From positions 1-64,000 of the forward strand of contig CAJNOI010000066.1 of NCBI GenBank assembly GCA_905250115.1: a DNA stretch of 64,000 nt. Reading direction: 5' to 3'. Source of the DNA: Adineta steineri. Taxonomy: Eukaryota; Rotifera; Eurotatoria; Adinetida; Adinetidae. Both the position numbers and the translations under genes were made by a program. Below, piece by piece: positions 24,533 to 36,942 of this stretch. The notes under the pieces are model-generated. The model was not told the DNA's origin. It made no database searches and worked only from the letters and a program-made list of their open reading frames with translations. Every line of letters starts with the position of its first letter. The stretch's first letter is position 1.

Positions 24533-25054
24533 CTAGAAAATAATAAAAAAGAAAAGAAGTAGATAGATTTTTCATGTAAAACTATCACCATGTGAGATTC
24601 TTACATTTATTCTCGTAGGAAAAAGTTCCAGTTGAATATTATAATGAAAAAGTGTTAATTTACTTAGAACAAATACCTGTAGTTTCTTTCTATGATTATT
24701 AAGTAATGTGTTTCCTCAAAAATATGTCATTATTTGAATATTATATTTCTTTCAGTGACATGAACGAGTTACTCAGTTCAATTTAACGTAAATAAGAATA
24801 ACCAGAAATTTGTGCGTTCAAACATTAAAATGATTAGAAAAAAAAATGTTCATCTGGTGTATTTCCAAACTGATAAAAGAATAATGAATAGGAAAAAAAA
24901 GGGTTCATTTAGTGGAAATCTAATTTGATATAATTATAATGAGAGTGCACCTGTAGATAGTTTCAGAAAACTTATATGAATATAGAGTAAATAATTCTTA
25001 AATTTAAACAAAAAGATCATAATAAAAGCCAGTGAGATATCGTGTGTAAAATAT
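24533..25054. other. Intergenic, nothing recognised
   Basis: AT-rich sequence between the receptor gene and its decayed copy. No coding signal was seen. Confidence 0.5.
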
Positions 25055-25545
25055 GTTATAAATACAGAGATTGTAATAAGTAAACCAATTATTTAATCGT
25101 TTGGCGATGGGCTTGTTTTTCTTTTGATCAATAACTAGAAAAAAAGAAGTCCTTAGAAATAATTGATTATTAATTTTTTAATTAACTTCATTTCCTGTTT
25201 GAGATGTATCACACATATGTGTATATAATACATTCTGGAAGTTTATAGCAATATGAAACAGAATAATAAATAGATAGTTGCCATCTTGTGATTTCAACAA
25301 ATTCAGAAACGACGACGCATATAAGTGTCACCCGTCTTCAACGAGTTAATATAATCAATAGAAGAATAATTATTCGATAAACCATTTTTGATTCTTTTTG
25401 CGTACTAATTTAAGTGTTGACAGATGTAAAACGTTGAGTCTTTCCTCTAACATAGCAGCAAAACATTATTTAAACTGTATGACATGTTTTATCATATATA
25501 ATAATTAATACAAATATTTATGCTAGTATAACAACCAAAAATAGA
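25055..25545 (-). pseudogene. Decayed paralogue of the neighbouring GPCR
   Basis: Three blocks match the receptor at 23588-24532 in the same order and orientation. About 25060-25095 matches 23765-23800. About 25347-25440 matches 23803-23890, including CAATAGAAGAATAATTATTC. About 25470-25540 matches 24355-24430. Frames are broken, the first two blocks are separated by about 250 bp of unrelated DNA, and about 450 bp of the parent is missing between blocks two and three. This is a dead tandem duplicate. The middle block retains the highest identity. Confidence 0.65.
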
Positions 25546-25895
25546 CATCAGTTGATGTTTTTGTTAAAGAATGCAAAAAATTGTTTAGTGCATTTCTGAA
25601 AAGAAATACATATATTCTTTTTTTCTTTTTACATTATTATTTATTTTTTTGAATGAATGACATTAATTATGTAAATTATTTGCAAATATCTTTTGTACTA
25701 CTTTTTTTTGATATAAAAGAATTGTAAAATATTCTGTGTGAGTATGAACTAATTCAACTCGTTAATGAACAACGTAAATGGATTTTTTTTCTATTCAACT
25801 TAGAATAACTTTAACTAAAAAAAAATTTTAGTCTTTTAAGAAAAAAACATACTGGCAAAACCAGCATTCAGATGATTATAAAGATATAACTCGTC

Positions 25896-25962
25896 CCCCC
25901 TCTCTTGAGGACGTAGGTGTATTATGTCCATCCAACCTACGCCCATACTCATTCTCTAGTGA
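25896..25962. repeat. Diverged TGTGGG-type palindrome
   Basis: TCTTGAGGACGTAGGTG, a short loop, then CCTACGCCCATACTCA. It keeps the TTGAG boundary of the family but has lost perfect units. Confidence 0.5.
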
Positions 25963-26825
25963 AACGAAAACATAATGAAATTTTAATGAAAGAAGCACTG
26001 ATACTCGAAAAGAGCAATAATACAATTGAACAATTAATTCGATTGAATGTAAATTGTGCCAGAAATTCGAAAAAGTTTCTCAAAACTCAAAGTTCCAAGT
26101 ATGTAAGTTAAACCAATTTATTTTCAATTTTCTGCCAGACTTTTGTTTTATTAATTATTACATAATTTATAACCAATCAAAAACTTTCATTATATTCTCC
26201 TTTTTCACTCTAAACTTAATGAATAGGTGCTGATATTATGTACATTTAAATGTAAACTTGCTGATCGACAAATATTGTACTGATTGTGCTACATTCCAAT
26301 ACACTTGTTTGTTCATATTCTATCTTCTTATAAAAACACTGTCTAGTATAAACTAATAATTTTTTCAAGTTTCATCTGAATCTATCTTTGATTTATAAAA
26401 GGATGAATTATTAATATTTAACATCTAAAACTATATACTTCATCAAATAAAATTTTAGTCTGTTACAATAGTAACAACATCATCACCTATTGTACGTTTT
26501 TAAATATTCTTATTATTATATAAATTTACAAGTCTATTGTAGAGCCTTAACGAACAAAATTTACTTGAAGATATTAATCGTGAAATTAGTATTTCTTCGT
26601 GTTATATTATCTATTTTGTTTTAGTGAAAATGAAAATATTAATCCAAACGGAAATAATTGAGTAGATACGAACGACACAGAATAATAACAGAGTTCGAAA
26701 ACAATTTTTCCGATTTATTATAAAATTCTCTTTTTTTTCCTCAATCATCAGATACTTACTATCTTTGATTTTTATGTAGCTTATTGTATATTTGTTATCA
26801 ATATTATGGAAAAAGTCTGACATTG
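25963..26825. other. Intergenic, nothing recognised
   Basis: No gene is supported. The short frame at 25917-26111 overlaps the palindrome and has no family features. Confidence 0.45.
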
Positions 26826-26904
26826 AAGGGTGTGGGTGTGGGTGTGGGTAAACGAAGAACACAGAAGCCACATTCACACCCACATCCGCACTCACCCTTA
26901 ATAT
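26826..26904. repeat. TGTGGG palindrome, well-preserved copy
   Basis: The left arm AGGGTGTGGGTGTGGGTG extends into GTAAACGAAGAACACAG. A short loop follows, then the right arm CACACCCACATCCGCACTCA. The loop motif TAAACGAAGAACACAG recurs at 40020 and 53062, which shows one repeat family and not independent microsatellites. Confidence 0.8.
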
Positions 26905-27124
26905 GAATGCATCAAAACACAAGCAAAGAGAAAGACTGTTTGTGTAAGAGAAGAAAGAGAAAGCATTAGCGAAGACCTTCATTGTCGCAAGCAACTCATG
27001 AAAGAAAAATAATTTATTTTAATTCGGTGATGTCTGCATAATGCTTAAAAAAATTTGAATTCTTCTCATTCTACAGAGCAATGCCGTTAAATCAGTCTTT
27101 TCCATTACACACACACGCACACAC

Positions 27125-29486
27125 ATGCAAAATTTCGCATCATTGATGGAATCGAATAAGAACAAAATCTATACAGTTTTTTGGCTCGGCACATCACGTC
27201 TCAGTGTCGAAGACGGGAAGAGTCTGTGTGAAGGGCAGACAATCAAAGATATACTCTACTTCGATGATCATGAAACGGATGATTGTTTGAAATGCCTACA
27301 ATTGGTCTCGAATGAACATATTTTACTCATGCTCATTGGTACGACCATTGATAAAATTATGTTTGACGAAAAACTTCTTACTCAAATCCATTGTTTGGCT
27401 CAGGTGAAACGTATCTATGTGAATAAAAAATATTATAATCGTCGTCCGTCAGAACTTCTCTCTAAGGTATAATTTTGTCAGCAGAGTACTTCGTCAATAT
27501 TTATCTCTTCTATTCTAATAGGTTAAACATGTGGCAGGCCAAAAACCATCTTTATATATATTAGCTGATTTACGTGCACATGTTCAAGTCACACAACCGT
27601 TCGTATTTAATATATTTGATGAACGTTCGTCAATGACATTGAATGGTGATTTCATACATTTTAATATGCTGATTAATGAGGTCGTTAATGAGTTTTCTAG
27701 GTCTCGTTTTTTTGATAATTATTCAACATTTACTAAAAGTAAAAACGAGTTCTTGGAAGCCTGTAGAGACATATACAAGAATGAGCCCATAGAATTGGTT
27801 AAAATTGAAAAATTTGAACAAACCTACACGGATAAACAAGCTCTATGCTGGTATACACAAGATTCATTTGTTTATAGGTTACTCAATCAGGCACTTCGCA
27901 CGAATGATACACGATTAATTCTTCTTTTTCGTTTCTTCATTATTGATTTACACCGGCAATTGGCTGAGAATTCTTGCAAATCACTTATAAACAAAGATAA
28001 ATATGATTTGTCATCGGTACACGCCTACCGCGGACAACAGATGTCCAAACATGAATTAAATAGCATACGGAAATCACTAGGTAGTATCATTTCTATGAAA
28101 ACCTTTCTTTCGACCAGTCTCGATCGAGAAATGGCATTGCATTATCTATGGGAGAGTGAGGATTTTAGCGATTCGTCACCGATTCCAGTTCTAGTCGAAA
28201 TAGATCTTGGTAATGATAATCATGGTGATTCTGACACACCGTTTGCCAGTATCACTGAACATAGTTACTTTGGCGAAGCCGAGAAAGAGGTACTATTCAT
28301 GGTCGGAGCACGGTTTCGTGTGGTTGAAGTGCGTCGTGGCGAAAAAGGTATATGGTATGTTCGTTTGGCAACACTAGCATCTTTTGATGATCTCTTTACA
28401 TCTCAAAGCCAATGGTATAAACTATACAACCACATGCAAACAAAGTTTATTCATCCACTGATAACTTTGCCAGACATTGGCACAATTCTTCTTCAATCAG
28501 GCAAATTTGATCAGGCACAAACTCATTATGAACGGCTGTTGCAACACTTGGAAAATTTGGTTTATGTACCGGAAGAGACAGAAGACGAAGAGGAAGAGGA
28601 TGAAGAAAACGAAGACAGGCATGAATTGCCATCAAATACTAAACATGAAAGTTGTGGATTGCTGCGATTTTTTAAAGACGTCCGTTCCAATAGAGATAAA
28701 CCCAGCGAATTCGAATTTGAAAAGGCGTACAAAGTGGTATTGTGTTACTATTTATTGGGTAGAATAACACAGGAGAAAGGACTATTCGATCTCAGCATTA
28801 TATACTATGAAGCAGTCTTGGCACAAACTTCACCGACTCCTATATCGCATAATATTTTTGTTTCAGATCGTAACTGTATCTTATGTGCTCTCTGTCATCT
28901 TGGTCTGGGTGCTACCTACGAACTGAATGAAAAGTTGAAGCATGCGTTTGAATCGTACACCCAAGCCTTACGTATGTTCGAACAAGCACACAAGGGAGGT
29001 AGTGACAAGTGGCCTGGTAGTTCAAATTTAACTGATGTCTATAAAGCACATTGTCTCGTTGGCTTAGGAAATCTTGCTCTGATTGAACAAAAATATGACC
29101 AAGCAAACAAACAATATCGAGAAGCTCTGTTATTATTTGATAAATATTTGCCTGTCGGACATCCTGATCAATCTCGTACACGACAAAAGCTGGCTAACAT
29201 TATGCAAATTCACGAATGTAAATCAGCTATGGCCTTAGAAGATTACGAAGATTGTCTGGAAAATTATCTACGTTCGTTACCTTCGGATCATGTTGATATC
29301 GGGCGGTTATATGCAGATATGGCACGTGCCTGCGAACAGTTGCCGAATGAAATGGAGAAAGCTTTAGAATTTGCGAAGAAGGCTGCAAAAATCTTCGAGA
29401 AAGGTCTACCAAAAGAACATAAGGATAATATTACAATTTGTATGATCGTCAAGCAAATTCAAAGAAAACTGTGCCTACAAATCTAG
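27125..29486 (+). CDS. ADP-ribosyltransferase with TPR repeats
   Basis: Two exons, 27125-27466 and 27522-29486 (55-nt intron), give 768 residues. Residues about 15-150 are the receiver-like N-terminal module seen also at 21266 and 54183, here diverged. An arginine-type mono-ADP-ribosyltransferase domain follows, about 210-400. It carries the R-S-E set: Arg284 in AYRGQ, the STS motif at 311-313, and the ExE pair Glu368/Glu370 in EKEVLF. ExE is the form that modifies arginine using NAD+. An acidic stretch (EDEEEEDEENED) at about 465 leads into TPR-like helical repeats (about 420-760), which should bind a protein partner. There is no signal peptide, so it is probably cytosolic. The ATG at 27125 is the first in frame. 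Confidence 0.85.
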
Positions 29487-31280
29487 TTTATGTTTTCATG
29501 AGCGGGGTGGGTGAATATGAGTGAGCGATAAGCATAATATTCACACCCACACCCTTATAACAGTTTATATAGAAAATTACATTTTTTACTTAGAATTCTC
29601 TTGAATAAATTACTTAGAAAAAATTGAACGTTTTATACAGCATTTATTTAAAATCACTTTGTATTTAAACATGAGCCTTAAAGGAACAGACATGTATTTT
29701 TAAAACAGGAAAAGAACGTTTTTTCTTTTTCATGGAAAATCCACATTACCTAAAGGTAATGCATTTATATTATGTCTAGCCGCATATTTACGGTTCTCTA
29801 ATGTATGGAAATGTGGTTAAAACAGAAAGAAAAATCTTTTTTTAGAATATCGATTTCTATAGAATTATTATTTCAAGGAAATGCTAACATTAAACCATCG
29901 ACACATTTTTTTTACTGCAATTGTTCTTTTACCATTTCAGTCATGTTCACATCACTATTGAGAAAGTAAATATGTATAAACGAAGAAAAAGGGAATGACA
30001 ACATTTTTTAATAATTAATCAAGCAAAGAATCGGAGTGATTGAAACAATATATACCCGTTACATCTTTTCAATTAATAAAACACTTGGTAAGTATATATA
30101 TGCATTTAAAATAAAAAAGATTGCATATTTTCTTCAAAATATATTCTAATTATCTGTATAAAATACACTCTGATAGACAACATTATACACAATATCAATG
30201 AGTCTAACATATCTTAGATATCTTTCAAACAAAGTCAGTACTGATTTTTATTTTAGTTGAAGCGCTCTGTAAGTATGAATACAAGTGTACATTACTTATT
30301 TCTCAGTCATTCCTGAATATTTTTTATTAGCATGATACTTATTCGAATGAGAGTACACGTCTATTAATAGGAAAACATTTAACAGGATTAAGAATAAGTT
30401 TTAATGTTGAAAATACAGTTACTATTGATCATGATAGTTTTTCAAAACAGGTAGAATATCGCATACAAAGGAGAAAATACATTGTTTGAATTAAGTAGTA
30501 ATACGTAAGATATATACTAAATATATTCAGAAATTCATATTTATTATCGTGATACGTATATGAAAGATTATTTTTATCTCTGTGAACCTTGAGGAACATA
30601 AACTTTTTACTTAAAGTATAGCCCCCAAAAAGATCAAAATCAATCTGAATCAGCTTTTCTCAAATTTAAATTTCACATTCAAAGTCATCCTATTTCTATC
30701 TACTGTGTAGATCTAGTAATTCTATATCAGAATATATATTTAACTGATTAATTAAATATATCAAGACGAATTTATTAAAAGTAGTTAAGTCCAAAGAAAT
30801 GAGTATTGAAGTTATAATGTTAAAATATTAAGACATTGTTTCAAAAATATGCAAATAACTTCAATATGAATGATTTTCTCTTTGTCACTTTACTTACAAT
30901 ACTCAGTGATATATGATAATATTGTTAATTTCAACTTTATTTAAGTTGAGTTCAATAATCATATTATCTATACATTGAATACTTAGATATTATCATCTTC
31001 AATATTTATTCTGAGTGCTATCAGTTTCATAGTGATTAGATATCTTTTACACTAACCTCTATTCTTTGTCTCTACATATGAGTCAGCCGTCATATACTAA
31101 TTTCCAAATAAGTAACAATACTAATTACTATCAACATATTTCAATCCGCTTTTAACCATCGTTCAAAATATTGAAATATCAAACCGATTTTAAATCTTCA
31201 TTTATCTACTATTTACCATCTTGAAGGTGGGCGTGGGTCCATTTCTCATTGAATCTACACTCGTATCCTCAGGATGATGT
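29487..31280. other. No gene; palindrome at 29500 and exon-like scraps
   Basis: A TGTGGG-type palindrome lies at about 29500-29562 (GGGGTGGGTG, ending in CACACCCACACCCTTA). Between about 30330 and 30446 an open stretch bounded by TTTATTAG and CAG/GTAGAA reads RLLIGKHLTGLRISFNVENT. Another near 30630-30710 reads AFLKFKFHIQSHPISIYCV. These may be remains of a gene, but no family was recognised. Confidence 0.4.
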
Positions 31281-31601
31281 ACTATTTTTCTTTTATAAAA
31301 GTGCGATCGGGTAAATGTTACAAAGTAGTATGAAGTTTGATAAAAAAAACTTGTTTTCCTCACAGAAGGAATGAGAGAACAAATGAAATAAGATGCTACC
31401 ATATAATAATATATGCTATTGCTAAATTTTAACGATATTTTTTAGAAAATATCGTTAAAATTTGACGATAACATATAGTATTCGACCGTCGCACTTTATT
31501 CCATCCATTCTCTCATTTCTTGTGCAAGAAGAACAAGTTTTTTTTATCAAACTTCATACTATTATGTAACATTTACTCGATCTCGTTTTCATTAAAAAGA
31601 A
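31281..31601. repeat. Fold-back inverted repeat upstream of the TRPM gene
   Basis: Two arms of about 150 bp meet at a centre near 31440. The word GTAAATGTTACA at 31311 pairs with TGTAACATTTAC near 31565. AGTATGAAGTTTGATAAAAA pairs with the inverted copy near 31545. The arms meet at ATTTTAACGATATTTT and its complement. Overall arm identity is roughly 80 per cent by eye. No coding capacity. It ends 25 bp before the ATG of the channel gene, so it probably lies in its promoter or leader. Confidence 0.75.
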
Positions 31602-31625
31602 TAAACCATATCTAAAGTGTTTTAG

Positions 31626-34600
31626 ATGGGATCTGAGGAATCATGGAAAAAATTGATTGGCGATGCCATAGAAGCTAAGCAAATCGTCTGTCGTACTTGT
31701 AAAATTTACAACAAAAAAGTACAGACTTCTAGAAACGGTGCACACAAGAAATGTTGTTGTGGCCGCTTAGTTCGACGCCATAGTTTTGATGGTGAATGCT
31801 TATCACAAAAGACAAACAAGAACAATGCTGAGATACCAAATTCTCCAAAGATATTTAGGCACCAACATTCTACTACTGTTCCTGTGACTATATGCGGTAC
31901 ACTAAAATCGACTGGATCTATTGGTTGTAAATATATTCGAATTGATAAACAGTCACGTATGGGGCCTATCTATCAGTTGCTTATTAGTGATTGTAGACGT
32001 ACAAAACCATCTCTTATTTTAAGTGTTTATGGTGGTGCGAAATATTTCACAATGACTGAAAAAATGGAAAAAGAAATTATTCGTGGTATAATTGATGCTG
32101 CAGCAACGTCTAGTAAATTATATAATCAGACATTATATATATATATCTGTAAATATACAACTTTTTTGTTATTTTAAGATGCTTGGATTCTAAGTACTGG
32201 TATTAATAATGGTGTATCAAAATTAATTGGTGAAGGAATATCTCATTATCGTTTATTGAAAGCTAATCCAAATAAAATTATTTGTATTGGACTAACAAAA
32301 TGGGGAACAATCAATGAAAGTACACGTTTTGAATTAAAATATACAACTAAAGTATCAATAAAATGACTTTGTTCGTTAAATACATAAGTAGTTTTATTTG
32401 ATAGGGTTATCCACCAGAGTTACGTCGTCGACAAATTTCTGATAATGATGACGATACTGACGAAACCATCGAAAGAAATCATACACATTGTATTCTGTTT
32501 GATGATGGTAAACTAGATGGTTATCTAGATGATAAACACCGAAGTGATTTAGTCAAATACGCAATGAAAGATAAAGATGATAAACATAAATGTATGTATT
32601 ATTGAAATATTATGATTGTTTTGAATGAATAATATTGAAAGGTTATGGTGTAACAATTATTGTTGAAGGTGGTACGAATACTATTGAAGTTCTTCAAAAT
32701 GATATACGGAAAAAACGACCGATTGTATTTATTGAAGTGTGTAGATGCTGTTGAAAAATAAGAATTACATTGTTTTATAAGTAGGAGAGTGGCCGTTTAG
32801 CAGATGTATTTGCTTCGTTAATCAATCAAACAGCTGATGCAAAGAATGATCAACAATTGTGAGCTGATTAAATAATTCATGTATCTGTTAGATGATAGAA
32901 ATGTTTATTTATATTTTTACTTTTAGTACTCCATCAAATGAAGTTGTGAGAAAAGCTCTGGTTGAATTCTTTCCTAGTCTCGATAACGATGAAATCAGTG
33001 AAATAACAGAAAGAATACAAAAGATATTGGTTAAAAAGAATCGTCATTTACTATATGTTTTCCGTATGGACCGTGATAAAAGTGTAGCAGAAACAATATT
33101 TAAAGCTATTTTTACTAGTATGTATTGAGATCAAATAAAAACGAAGTTACTTCATATTTCTATTAAAGTAAAAAATAAGAAAAATGAAATCAATGATAGT
33201 AGTGAACAAAAAGATGAAGAACAAAATGAAAGCAATGATAGTAGTGGACAAGAAGATGAAGAGCAAAATCAAGATAAGCAGTATGCAGAGGATGAAGATA
33301 TATTATTAGATCTGGCATCTCAATGGAACTATTTTGATGGTGCTTTATCAATATTAAAAAAACGACAAAAAATTAAGAGTAATAATAAAGAAATTAAAGG
33401 AATTAAAGAGGTAAAGTGAGATTTATTAATAGTATACAATTTACTGTTTCTTTTTTTATAATAGAAATATATGACATGTTACAAAAAGTTATTTCGAGAT
33501 TCATTGATAGAAAATCATCCAGTTTTTGTTGAATATTTCCTTGCTGCTGGTTTTGATCCACTTAAACTCCTTGGTATTCAGCGTGTTGAACATTTTCCTG
33601 CTGCTGGTGTTGGTCCAATTGAACTCTTTGGTATTCGACATGTTGAACATTTTCTTGCCGCTGCTTTTGATCCATTGAAACGCATTTGTACTAAAAATGT
33701 TGAAGAACAACGCCATGAAAAGCTATTAAAATTATATCAAGATACTTTCGCGGAAATAAATAAGGTATGATTATAAGATTAAACTAATGCTTACGGTAGA
33801 AAAATTTCTTTTTAATAAAGAGCAATGGTAGCTATATAAAAGAATTATTTGGTGAACCAATCAGGGAAACAATAGAGACACTTGATATAAAGTTAAATAG
33901 ATTTATTGGTTCTTTTATTGAAGCAATTTATTCAAAAGAATATAATACATATACAAAACGTATTTGTATTGATCTGACAAATTATGTATGTAGTTGCTGC
34001 AATAGTGCAATAAACGATAATGCTTCAAAGAACAGCCAAGTTTTTCCAAAATATAATAAAGATACTCAATCTCAAGATCAACAAAATAATAAGAAAGATT
34101 TACGTAAAAAAAATGACATAGAAGATTCAGGTGAAAATAATAATACGGAGAATTTACTTGAAAAAAATAAATTATTACGTGATTTATTTTTATGGTCAGT
34201 ATTCATGGATATGCCTGAAATGGCGAAAATACTTCTCATTCATCAACAATCTCGTATATGTGCTGCTTTGATAGCTTCAGCTATATTTAAACAATATTCA
34301 AAAAAGTCGTTAACTGTTGATCTCAAAGAAAAATTTCAAATTCAAGCAGATGACTTTGGAAAATATGCAGCCGACTTTATCAATGACTGTTACAAATATA
34401 ATGAACGATCAGCATGTGAATTACTTCTACGACAAGTACCACTTTTTGGTAATATCACATGTATGCAGGTTATTTATCAAAAAACATTTTTAGTATCGAT
34501 ATTCAAATATAATTTTAGATTGCCATTTCAAGCGAAAATATTCAACTAGTCGGAACAGCTTGTTTTGATCAAACACTGACTCAAGTATGGTACAATCAAT

Positions 34601-36942
34601 TATCTATGACAAATAATCAAACATTAACAAGACCGGCACAGTTTCTATCCATAATAACTTTTGGACTTTTAGCACCATGTATCATTTCATATCGAGAAAA
34701 TGAATCTGTACGTACACGAAGATCTTTTTTATACTCATAATTTTTTTTTATTTGACCTTTAGAATACACAAGAGATATCGTAAATAGATATTAATTTTTT
34801 TTGTCAAATTAATCTAACTTCTTATTTAGATTATCATCAAAAGGTATTAATTATTATGCCGATAGAGAACCAACTAAAAATGCATTTAAAAAATACTGGA
34901 TCCACTTTTGCTATTTTCACGGAAGCCCATTTATCAGAATGTGTTATCATTTTGTAAATAAATTTCTATTACACCAAATATGTTAATTCTTTCATATTTC
35001 TTTTATTTATTTAGATAAGTTATATTTGGTTTTTACTTGTATTTAGTTATATGATGCTTTATCATCTTGATAGTCCGGATACATTGGGAATTCCACATTG
35101 GACTGAAATCTATGTTATTATTACAGTATCAACTATGTTTTGTGAAGAGATTCGAAAGGTAAAGTTTTAATTGATAAAAACGTTTATTTTACTCTTTAAT
35201 AAAGCTTACTCATGAATATAAATATCGAATGGTTGAACGATGGGGTTCAACCGGATCAACTATATTAACAATTTCAACAAATATATTTTATATTGCACCA
35301 TATTTATTATTTTATCTTGGTCTAATATTTCGATATACTGGATATGATGATAAAATCTTTACTGCTGGAAGGTTTGTTTATTTATATGAGTAATATATAT
35401 GATAAATAGTATTATTGTAGAATTATATGGGCATTTGATCTTGAATTATGGTATCTTAGCTCATTGAAATTTGTTGTAGCTTTAAAACATGTAGGACCCA
35501 GATTATTTATGCTTAAAAATATGGTTTGTATATTAATATTAAATAATATATGCAATATATAAATAAATGCATTTCTAGCTTCGTGATCTAGCTGCTTTTT
35601 TCTATATAATTTTCATTGCAATAGCTGCATATGGTGTTGTATCTCGTGCATTAATTCTTTACCGACAAATTCCATTTACTGGTAGTGATATATTGAGAGA
35701 AATCTTTTATGAACCATACTGGTTTATATATGGAGATGTATCTGATAAAGATTTACTTGATCGTAAAGATTCTTCTAGTTTAATACTATATAATATTTTG
35801 TTTTATTTATATTTATTTAGAGATAATTAGTGATGGAACACAATCACTTATTGCTGAAGCAACTGCTACACATGTTTTATTAGCATTTCATATGTTATTC
35901 ATTAATATTCTTATATTGAATTTATTAATTGCTGTTTTTACGTAAGTATTCGTTTTTTATTATAATTAGACAATCAATTAGAAAATTTAGTGATACAATT
36001 GATAAAGTGAAAGAAAATACAGAATTTTATTGGCGTTATCAACGTTATTCATTTATTCGTGAATATTTTGAACAACCGCCATGCGCTTATCCACCATTAA
36101 TTATAGTTTCACATATTATACTACTTATTCGTTATATTTATTCAAAACTATGTTGTAAACGAACTGAAGTTAAATATTATACAGAGTCAATAACATTATT
36201 ACGTAATTTTAGTAAGATTGATAACTCGATTTGTCCCATTTAAGGAATATAACAAAATATTTTAGAAATGATCGCAGAACCTAATACTTTAACAAGTGAT
36301 CACTGGGATGCATTTGAATATGCTGCGACTCACAATTACGCTCGATCAAAAGTAGAAAAGGCTACAAAGAATGATCCTATGATATCTAACGATTACCATT
36401 CGTATAGCACAACTAGCATGAATGAGTATGATCAACAACGAAAGATGAATGAAGTAAGCAAAAAACTTGTGAGAATATACATCATGAATATTCTAAAGTA
36501 TCGAACAAAAATGAATAAGTAATATTCTATATGCACGTTCGAACCTAATCTTTGTTTCTATACTAACATCATGTTAACATTCAAATTGATCATACGGGAA
36601 ATTTACTTTTTAAGTCATGTTTTGAAACTTTGAGAGGAAAAAACGAATTTAAAAATAATTATTATTAAAAATCATCGAAAGACTTGCTGAATTATTATTT
36701 AGATTGATAAACAAATGCAAGATCTTTCACAAAAGGTAAATATACTAGTTATTATTTTTTCTATCGTTTATAAAGATCTTGTTATATATAATAAGGTAAC
36801 TGAATCATTACAATGGATGAAGGATACAATAGCACGAGTAAAAATGAATGATCGTAATAAAGAACCACTCTTATTGACATCAACAACTGTTGGTGTTAGT
36901 AATATCTCAATATCAACTCAGCCAATAGAAAATTCTTATTAA
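31626..36942 (+). CDS. TRPM-like cation channel
   Basis: Twenty-one exons keep one frame for 1,356 residues: 31626-32112, 32179-32351, 32405-32591, 32642-32736, 32785-32858, 32927-33117, 33169-33410, 33465-33764, 33821-34468, 34519-34707, 34763-34779, 34830-34953, 35015-35158, 35205-35371, 35421-35523, 35579-35762, 35821-35941, 35970-36211, 36266-36468, 36703-36735 and 36796-36942. The N terminus carries the TRPM SLOG/LSDAT region: LILSVYGGAKYF, AWILSTGINNGVSKLIGEGI, IIVEGGTNT, ESGRLADVF. Six membrane segments follow from about residue 910 (ISYIWFLLVFSYMML). The pore-S6 zone has AAYGVVSRALILYRQIPFTG and FYEPYWFIYGD, then a TRP-helix-like stretch (WRYQRYSFIREYFEQPP) and a short C-terminal coiled coil. 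There is no C-terminal kinase or Nudix domain. The ATG follows TTTTAG directly, so an upstream exon is possible. Substrate ions and gating are unknown. Confidence 0.85.
33534..33704 (+). repeat. Three tandem 57-bp units in a TRPM exon
   Basis: Exon 8 of the channel contains three in-frame 19-residue units. They begin YFLAAGFDPLK, HFPAAGVGPIE and HFLAAAFDPLK, and each ends in VE. Related TRPM proteins have one such segment before the helix that follows. The units keep frame and differ by several substitutions, so the expansion is not brand new. Confidence 0.8.
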
